DNA of 53,698 nucleotides from an uncultured Bacteroidia bacterium. Lineage in GTDB: Bacteria > Bacteroidota > Bacteroidia > Bacteroidales > UBA932. Below, one piece after another: positions 48,802 to 53,698 of the stretch. Every line of letters starts with the position of its first letter. Position 1 is the first letter of the stretch. The notes beneath the pieces are model-generated. The model made no database searches and had not been told where the DNA came from. It saw only the letters and a list, made by a program, of their open reading frames with translations. The position numbers and the translations under genes are program-made. Location: the NCBI GenBank assembly GCA_902801885.1, contig CADCJX010000016.1, forward strand, positions 1-53,698, in the 5' to 3' direction.

Positions 48802-50343
48802 TCAGAATCCCATACCGAACTGCATCCAGTACTTGTTCTCCAGGGCTTTCCAGGACTTCACCGCTTCATTGTAAATGTAAGCGGTGTAGGAGTTGAGTAC
48901 TGCAGGGGAGGCTTCGCCTGAGGGCAGTCCTTCGAAGGCGAGGTCTTCAAGTCTCATGACTTCCTTGTTGAAACCTTCCTTGGTAGCCTGCCAAGATAGA
49001 GTGGCGAGTTTGTTGGCCCTCCTGAAACTCCAAAGGGCGCTGTTTTCTTCATAGCTGTTCTGTCCGCAGGTCCAGAAGCCTTCTGGAAGTATGGTCGTGC
49101 CGCAGAAGACCGGGATCCTGGGGCTCTGGGCTGGATTGTCGACTGATAGCCAGCAGATTCCGCCGACAGAATCAGGAAGCCAGGAACGGAGCTGGGTGAC
49201 ATGCGAATAGGCGCACCAGGCCACTGCTACGGTCCTCTTGAAATCGATGGTTCCGGGAGCTATTGTGTTGAGGGTGTTCCTCATGGTAGTGGTGAGCCAG
49301 GGGTTGGCGACAGGGCTGACCACGGTATCGGCCTCATGATCCCTTCCTGCGGGTCTTGCAAGCTTCCAGTTCCTGGTCATGTCGAATTCCGTACCCTCGT
49401 AGGTTTCACGGAAGAGAGCTGTGACCTCACGGATGTCCACCTTCTTTTCTGGTTTGACAGAGAAGGGCAGTTCATCAGAATCGAAGCGGAGCTTCAAGGA
49501 AGGAGCGAAGTGATTCAGGATGAAGTACTCCCTCTCCTTGAAGTTCTTTCCCTTCTCCGGATCAGAATTGAAAGCTTTCCAGAACAGGAACTTGCCTTTC
49601 CCGTCCCAAAGACCGTTGTCCTTGGCAACCTGCTCCACATTGTCGGAGGCCATCATGTCCTTGTCTTTCCTGTCGATCCTGCCTATTCTGGGAATATTGG
49701 CGGAGACGGCCACATGGTCGTCAGGGACCCGCTTGGCCACCCATGCGGCGCCGATCTTGTCCTTGCCGACTCCGACGATCTCGAACTGCCAGACCTCCAT
49801 CTTGTCTGCAACCGTAAGGCACTCCCCGCTGTCTCCATAGCCGTATTTCTCTGCCAAAGAGCCCATCAGCTTTATGGCATCCCTGGCATTGTCGCACCTC
49901 TGGAGAGCAACCCTTTCCAGTTCTTCGATGGTGAACCAGCCGGCAGGATTGATCAGAACCCTCGGGCCGCTGAAAGTGGTCTCGCCGATGGCAAGCTGCT
50001 TTTCGTTCAGACAGGGATAGGCTGTGTTGAGGTAGGCATATGTGTGGGCCGCCTCCGGGATTTCTCCCATGACTTTCACTCGTGTGGTGTCTCCATGGAA
50101 AGAAGTGTGCATAGTGCCCCTGAGGACCTGATGCATGGTCCCGGGTTCATGATCTGCAGCAGGCTCCATGTAGGCCCATGTGCGGTAGCGCCCGTCGCAG
50201 GTGTGGGAAGTAATGACTGAACCGTCGGCCGAAGCAAGCCTGCCGACCATGATGCTGGTGCAACTCTCTCCTTCATAATACTCCTGTCCCAGGACGGGAA
50301 ATGCGAAGGCCAGCAAAGCGAGGATAAAAGAGATCTTTTTCAT
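48802..50343 (-). CDS. C69-family dipeptidase
   Basis: 513 residues with a signal peptide (cleavage near VLGQ). Cys28 in GESCTSIMVGRLASADGS is the N-terminal nucleophile expected after maturation in the Ntn-hydrolase C69 (PepD-type) family. Other family segments are ETTFSGPRVLINPAGWFTIEELERVALQRCDNARDAIKLMG and YGYGDSGECLTVADKMEVWQFEIVG. It cleaves dipeptides, here in the periplasm. It begins directly after the PrsW stop (no gap) and is the last gene of the nfnAB-prsW-pepD-like operon. Confidence 0.9.
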   Translation of the reverse strand: MKKISFILALLAFAFPVLGQEYYEGESCTSIMVGRLASADGSVITSHTCDGRYRTWAYMEPAADHEPGTMHQVLRGTMHTSFHGDTTRVKVMGEIPEAAHTYAYLNTAYPCLNEKQLAIGETTFSGPRVLINPAGWFTIEELERVALQRCDNARDAIKLMGSLAEKYGYGDSGECLTVADKMEVWQFEIVGVGKDKIGAAWVAKRVPDDHVAVSANIPRIGRIDRKDKDMMASDNVEQVAKDNGLWDGKGKFLFWKAFNSDPEKGKNFKEREYFILNHFAPSLKLRFDSDELPFSVKPEKKVDIREVTALFRETYEGTEFDMTRNWKLARPAGRDHEADTVVSPVANPWLTTTMRNTLNTIAPGTIDFKRTVAVAWCAYSHVTQLRSWLPDSVGGICWLSVDNPAQSPRIPVFCGTTILPEGFWTCGQNSYEENSALWSFRRANKLATLSWQATKEGFNKEVMRLEDLAFEGLPSGEASPAVLNSYTAYIYNEAVKSWKALENKYWMQFGMGF

Positions 50344-51126
50344 TTATTGGATGTTATCCTGGTCTTCGGGTCTGCCGGACCAGTCGTGGTTTATATCATA
50401 ACCGTTTGAGCGTATGCTTGTTCCTGAACCTACATACTCATTCTCGGCTGCTTCCTGGAGGATGCGTTGGCGTGTCTTCTTGAACAGCCAGAAACAGAAG
50501 GCAATCAGGACCAGGGTGATTGCGAAAGAAAGCGCCTCATTCAACTCACTGAAGAAGCAGAGGGTGTCGTAAACCCCGTGGAGGATGACAGGGTACAGCC
50601 ACATCTTGAGTCCTGCTCCGGCCCTGTCCTTGCCACGGAAATGGTACTGTGAATAATAGTAGCCCATGGTGACAGCGAAGGCGAAATGCCCGGGGACAGC
50701 GAACAGGGCTCTTGTGAATGCTACATCCACCCAGTTGGCTCCGGCACTGATCACGTACATTATATTCTCAAAGGCCGCGAATCCGAGTCCGATGGTGGTC
50801 GCATAGACTATTCCGTCGTAGCGCTCGTCAAATTCCTGGCAGTTTCGGAGCAGCAGCCAAAGCATCAGCAGCTTGGCAGTCTCTTCCGGGACGGCAGCAC
50901 CGAAGAATGCTATCTTCACAGCTTCCTGCCAGGTGGCAGGCTCGGTGGTGTAGAATCCCATGTTAAGCAGTGGACCGGAGATGAAGGTCGACAGCAGGGC
51001 AGAGATTCCACCAAAACAGAAGCCTTTGAATATAAGTCTTGTAGGCTCAGGCTGCGTGTCCTTGTTGTAAACGTACCAAAGCAGGATCAACGCCGGCGCT
51101 ATCGCGGCGAATGTGAGCATCAGCAT
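50344..51126 (-). CDS. PrsW-family intramembrane metalloprotease
   Basis: 260 residues with about eight membrane helices. The PrsW/CPBP-like active-site features are VPEETAKLLML (the EExxK block), GFAAFENIMYV, PGHFAFAVTMGYYY and VILHGVYDTL, giving the Glu and His pairs. In Bacillus, PrsW cleaves an anti-sigma factor; no anti-sigma gene is near, so the substrate is unknown. The start is 1 nt after the nfnB stop, with a second ATG at 51120. The C-terminal 40 residues are hydrophilic (NEYVGSGTSIRSNGYDINHD) and may be a cytoplasmic tail. Confidence 0.88.
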   Translation of the reverse strand: MLMLTFAAIAPALILLWYVYNKDTQPEPTRLIFKGFCFGGISALLSTFISGPLLNMGFYTTEPATWQEAVKIAFFGAAVPEETAKLLMLWLLLRNCQEFDERYDGIVYATTIGLGFAAFENIMYVISAGANWVDVAFTRALFAVPGHFAFAVTMGYYYSQYHFRGKDRAGAGLKMWLYPVILHGVYDTLCFFSELNEALSFAITLVLIAFCFWLFKKTRQRILQEAAENEYVGSGTSIRSNGYDINHDWSGRPEDQDNIQ

Positions 51127-51127
51127 A

Positions 51128-52597
51128 TTACTTAGACTTTAGGTATTCATCTATTGCCTTGGCTGCCTTCCTTCCGGCACCCATGGCAAGGATAACGGTT
51201 GCGGCACCTGTCACGGCATCTCCGCCTGCGAATATTCCTTCGCGGGTGGTGCGGCCTTCATCATCTGCAACGAGGCCTCCGCGGCGGGTAGCTTCGAGTC
51301 CCTTCGTGGTATTGACGATAAGCGGGTTGGGAGCCGTTCCAAGGGCCATGATGACGGTCTCGGTCGGTATTTCGAATTCAGATCCCGGAATAGGGACAGG
51401 GGAGCGGCGTCCGCTCTCGTCCGGCTCGCCGAGTTCCATCCTGATGCACCTGAGGGCTTTCACCCAGCCGTTCTCGTCTCCGATGATCTCGACGGGATTG
51501 GTCAGCATCTTGAAGTCGATTCCTTCCTCCTTGGCGTGATGGACCTCTTCCTTCCTGGCCGGAAGTTCGACTTCCGTGCGCCTGTAGACGATGGATGTGT
51601 CAGCTCCCAGCCTCAGTGCTGTCCTGGCCGCGTCCATGGCGACATTGCCACCGCCCACTACACAGCATTTCCTGCCTGCGTGGATAGGGGTCATGTAGTC
51701 GTCCCTGAAGGCCTTCATAAGGTTGTTGCGGGTCAGGAACTCATTGGCTGAGAAGACTCCGTTGAGGTTCTCTCCCGGGATGCCCATGAACTTCGGAAGT
51801 CCTGCTCCGGTGCCCACGAAGACTGCCTCGAAACCTTCTTCGTCCATTAGGCTGTCGATGGTAACTGTCCTGCCGATGATCACGTCGGTCTCGATCTTGA
51901 CACCGAGTGCCTTGACCTCGTCGATTTCACGCTTGAGAACCTTCTCTTTGGGAAGGCGGAATTCAGGAATGCCGTATTCAAGGACTCCGCCGGCCTTGTG
52001 CAGGGCTTCGAATATGGTGACGTCGTACCCCCACTTCGCAAGGTCGGAAGCGCAGGCGAGTCCGGCCGGTCCGGAACCTATTATCGCCACTTTGCAGCCC
52101 GAGGGAGGAACACTACCCCCAGAAGGACGTGCCACCCGCGGCACGGAAGCGGGGGGACCGCCGGCATAGCCGGTGGTGGGGTCGGCGCAGCCGACTCCTG
52201 AAGGGGGTAGTGTTCCCCCCTCGGATGTGTGGTCAGCGACGAAGCGCTCGAGCTTGCCGATGGCCACCGGCTCACCCTTCACTCCGAGAATGCAGCTGCC
52301 CTCGCACTGCGTCTCCTGCGGACACACGCGCCCGCAGACTGCAGGCAGCGAAGAGTCCTCTGCTATGATGGCTGCAGCGCCGTTGATGTCTCCTTCCTTC
52401 ACCTTCGCGATGAACTCAGGGATCTTGATGCTGACAGGGCAGGCGCCCACGCAGCGCGGATTCTTGCAGTGTAGGCAGCGGGAAGCCTCAGTCATCGCTT
52501 CCTCGAGGTTGTAGCCGTAGCAGACCTCGTCGAAATTATGTGCACGTACCTTGGGATCCTGCTCCCTTACCGGTACCCTTGGAATTCTCTCTGCCAT
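51128..52597 (-). CDS. nfnB: NfnB-type NADPH oxidoreductase subunit with in-frame insertion
   Basis: 489 residues. The N-terminal iron-sulfur domain holds CLHCKNPRCVGACPVSIKIPEF and CGRVCPQETQCEGSCILG, the ligands of two 4Fe-4S clusters. A GltD-like FAD/NAD(P) double Rossmann fold follows: AIIGSGPAGLACASDLAKWGYD, then the second at CCVVGGGNVAMDAARTALRLGA. It is often annotated as glutamate synthase small subunit, but the FNR-like nfnA sits 1 nt upstream and no GltB is near. NfnB of the electron-bifurcating NADH-dependent ferredoxin:NADP oxidoreductase is therefore the better call. Residues about 125-166 are an insert (from SEGG to PPSG) between the iron-sulfur domain and the first FAD strand, encoded by palindromic DNA. 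Confidence 0.87.
   Translation of the reverse strand: MAERIPRVPVREQDPKVRAHNFDEVCYGYNLEEAMTEASRCLHCKNPRCVGACPVSIKIPEFIAKVKEGDINGAAAIIAEDSSLPAVCGRVCPQETQCEGSCILGVKGEPVAIGKLERFVADHTSEGGTLPPSGVGCADPTTGYAGGPPASVPRVARPSGGSVPPSGCKVAIIGSGPAGLACASDLAKWGYDVTIFEALHKAGGVLEYGIPEFRLPKEKVLKREIDEVKALGVKIETDVIIGRTVTIDSLMDEEGFEAVFVGTGAGLPKFMGIPGENLNGVFSANEFLTRNNLMKAFRDDYMTPIHAGRKCCVVGGGNVAMDAARTALRLGADTSIVYRRTEVELPARKEEVHHAKEEGIDFKMLTNPVEIIGDENGWVKALRCIRMELGEPDESGRRSPVPIPGSEFEIPTETVIMALGTAPNPLIVNTTKGLEATRRGGLVADDEGRTTREGIFAGGDAVTGAATVILAMGAGRKAAKAIDEYLKSK
52099..52224. repeat. 126-bp in-frame palindromic element in nfnB
   Basis: The outer arms (about 52099-52122 and 52201-52224) pair over more than 20 positions with one or two mismatches. 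Three inner hairpins follow: CGTGCC-ACCCGC-GGCACG, ACCGCCGGC-ATA-GCCGGTGGT and GTCGGC-GCA-GCCGAC. The length is 42 codons, so the frame is kept. Both arms encode almost the same peptide on the coding strand, GGTLPPSG and GGSVPPSG. Confidence 0.75.
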
Positions 52598-52598
52598 A

Positions 52599-53441
52599 TC
52601 ACTTCACGTATTTAGCCTTTTCCTCGGCCTCTTCAGCCTTGTACTGTCCGAGACGGCGCATAGCCTCGTCGAAATCAACGTCGTAGCCGTTGAACTCGGG
52701 GCCGTCCACGCAGGCGAACCTTGTCTTGCCGGCAACAGTTACCCTGCAGGCTCCGCACATTCCTGTGCCGTCGACCATAAGCATGTTCAGGCTGACGTCG
52801 ATCGGGATCTGGAGTTTCTTGCAGGTGAGGGTGGCGAACTTCATCATGATCATTGGACCGATGGCAACTGCCTGGGTGTATTCCTTGCCTTCAGAAACGA
52901 GTTTCTCAAGACAGGCGGTTCCGACTCCGTGGAAGCCTGCGCTTCCGTCGTCGGTGCAGAGATAGAGATTGTCGCAGGCGGAACCGAGTTCTTCAGTGTA
53001 GATGAGGAGGTCCTTGGTTCTGGCACCGATTATCACATCGACGGCCACGCCCCTGTCATGGAGCCACTTGGCCTGAGGGTATACGGGAGCTGTCCCGAGT
53101 CCGCCGGCGATGAAGATGTAGCGCTGTCCTTTCAATGCTTCTTCATCCATGTGGACGAAGGCAGAAGGGTTGCCCAGCGGGCCGACTACATCGCGGAAGA
53201 ATTCTCCTTCTTCTTTTGCTATTATGGCCGCGGAAGAAGCTCCTACGAGCTGGGTGACGATCGTCACTGTACCTTCTTCACGGTCATAATCACTGATCGT
53301 GAGCGGAATCCGTTCTCCTTCCTCTCCGGGAAGGACAATGAGGAACTGACCGGGCAAGGCTGCCTTGGCAATCCTCGGCGCTGACACCACCATCTTGCAG
53401 ATGTTAGGTGTCAGCATATCTCGTTTCAGGATCTTGAACAT
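52599..53441 (-). CDS. nfnA: NfnA-type ferredoxin-NADP reductase subunit
   Basis: 280 residues of an FNR-like FAD/NAD(P) module: LPGQFLIVLPGEEGERIPLTISDYD binds FAD, and IAGGLGTAPVYPQAKWLHDRG binds the nucleotide. The C-terminal DGTGMCGACRV followed by FACVDGPEFNGYDVDF gives the acid-plus-three-Cys set for a 2Fe-2S cluster, as in Nfn small subunits and dihydroorotate dehydrogenase electron-transfer subunits. With NfnB it should couple NADH and reduced ferredoxin oxidation to NADP reduction in the cytoplasm, balancing redox in an anaerobe. It is the first gene of a four-gene operon whose members are separated by 0-1 nt. Confidence 0.9.
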   Translation of the reverse strand: MFKILKRDMLTPNICKMVVSAPRIAKAALPGQFLIVLPGEEGERIPLTISDYDREEGTVTIVTQLVGASSAAIIAKEEGEFFRDVVGPLGNPSAFVHMDEEALKGQRYIFIAGGLGTAPVYPQAKWLHDRGVAVDVIIGARTKDLLIYTEELGSACDNLYLCTDDGSAGFHGVGTACLEKLVSEGKEYTQAVAIGPMIMMKFATLTCKKLQIPIDVSLNMLMVDGTGMCGACRVTVAGKTRFACVDGPEFNGYDVDFDEAMRRLGQYKAEEAEEKAKYVK

Positions 53442-53462
53442 TTCTTTGGTGTCCTTGTCAGA

Positions 53463-53490
53463 CTTTGTTTAGTTTTAGTAAACAAAGCTA
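53463..53490 (-). promoter_or_regulatory. nfnA promoter overlapped by a perfect inverted repeat
   Basis: On the minus strand TAGCTTTG (53490-53483) is an exact -7 element, with a leader of about 38 nt. CTTTGTTTA at 53463-53471 and TAAACAAAG at 53479-53487 are 9-bp perfect arms with a 7-nt spacer. The right arm overlaps the -7 box, and the expected transcription start lies at the arm's edge. A DNA-level operator, perhaps redox-responsive, is the likeliest reading. Confidence 0.55.
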
Positions 53491-53534
53491 ACAATTTCAA
53501 TTCAATTATCCTAATACGGCAGTCCGCCTGAGAA

Positions 53535-53698
53535 TCAGAGCAAATGGCCGAGGAAGCGGGCCTTCTCTTCCTGTGACATCCCGCGATGGGCGGCATATTC
53601 ATCGATTGCAGTGTCAGGGAGTCTCCTGATCTCGGGATAGGAAGCTTCGGGATGTATGAATATGAGTCCGCAGATGCTTGCATCAGGGATCATCGCGC
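53535..53698 (-). CDS. metH: Methionine synthase MetH, C-terminal end only
   Basis: The last 53 codons and the TGA (53537-53535) of a minus-strand gene running in from the right edge. AMIPDASICGLIFIHPEASYPEI, then TAIDEYAAHRGMSQEEKARFLGHLL, matches the end of the activation (S-adenosylmethionine-binding) domain of cobalamin-dependent methionine synthase, where S-P-A-A-S-V-SG-L-Y-F-HP-A-Y and a final DYA-R-G-EE--R-L pattern are usual. The enzyme methylates homocysteine using methyltetrahydrofolate. The 93-bp gap to nfnA carries the nfnA promoter, so the two genes are probably separate units. Confidence 0.8.
   Translation of the reverse strand, partial: AMIPDASICGLIFIHPEASYPEIRRLPDTAIDEYAAHRGMSQEEKARFLGHLL

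Noticed and set aside
51128-52597. Calling the GltD-like gene a glutamate synthase small subunit
   Set aside because: No large subunit is near, and the FNR-like partner with a 2Fe-2S site lies 1 nt upstream, which is the Nfn arrangement. Only a biochemical test would fully settle it.
53426-53683. Open frame of 85 codons on the minus strand at the right edge
   Set aside because: It overlaps the end of methionine synthase in another frame, crosses the nfnA promoter and shows no protein-like features.
1-53698. CRISPR array, prophage, insertion sequence with transposase, or SusC/SusD-type locus
   Set aside because: No regularly spaced direct repeats, no phage or transposase proteins, and no TonB-dependent SusC or SusD proteins are seen among the translated genes. 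The repeats found are small and non-coding or embedded in genes.

Overview
The window looks like a chromosomal segment of an uncultured, moderately GC-rich member of the Bacteroidales (phylum Bacteroidota). The reasons are: about a dozen matches to the Bacteroidota -7 promoter element TAnnTTTG in front of genes, almost no Shine-Dalgarno sequences, a glycine-lipid (GlsA/GlsB-type) acyltransferase pair, many secreted glycan hydrolases, System II cytochrome c assembly genes (ResB/CcsA), a CzcA-type efflux operon, and a LuxR regulator with a periplasmic TPR sensor. The exact genus cannot be fixed from the sequence; a Cryptobacteroides- or Rikenellaceae-like lineage is only a guess. I see no phage, transposase, CRISPR array, SusC/SusD pair or rRNA gene.

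Layout. 1-2400: a truncated serine hydrolase and a divergent LuxR regulator share a promoter region with two palindromic boxes. They are followed by a remnant of an OmpR/PhoB DNA-binding domain and a strong terminator. 2400-6105: a secreted phosphoesterase faces an esterase plus GH123-like operon. 6185-8452: a short-chain dehydrogenase and a PurF paralogue with a ruined glutaminase site. 8471-11237: a three-gene overlapping operon (TlpA-like lipoprotein, lactonase-like propeller lipoprotein, acyltransferase), preceded by an aquaporin with its own terminator. 12117-15078: mannose-1-phosphate guanylyltransferase, an LpxH-like phosphoesterase and a glycosyltransferase. 15105-15389: a complete two-gene tRNA-Lys transcription unit. 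15446-19519: an alanine/sodium symporter and a GH2 enzyme. 19899-24187: uracil phosphoribosyltransferase, the glycine-lipid pair and EttA.

24287-34159: a sugar-isomerase-like lipoprotein or secreted protein, an MFS transporter, a nucleoside-kinase-like protein, a GH127 enzyme, a DUF362 protein and a convergent GH106 enzyme. These suggest arabinose/rhamnose-containing plant or microbial glycans as substrates, but there is no full polysaccharide utilisation locus. 34238-38410: RidA overlapping a heterodimeric ABC exporter with one degenerate ATP site. 38479-41011: an OmpA-domain protein and a TPR-LuxR regulator. 41027-47053: a four-gene metal-efflux operon headed by a small Cys/His-rich secreted protein. 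47124-48796: resB-ccsA. 48802-53441: a tightly packed operon nfnA-nfnB-prsW-C69 dipeptidase. 53535-53698: the last 53 codons of methionine synthase.

The most interesting signal is a set of GC-rich palindromic insertions that keep the reading frame inside otherwise conserved genes (nfnB, the second ABC exporter subunit, and twice in the glycosyltransferase). One of them has a clearly related longer copy in the intergenic gap before the GH2 gene, and a separate 124-bp terminal-inverted-repeat element sits inside the efflux operon. This resembles, in principle, the protein-coding palindromic elements of Rickettsia, but the sequences are different. A second theme is that several genes have TAnnTTTG only 3-5 nt before the ATG, which predicts leaderless mRNAs.
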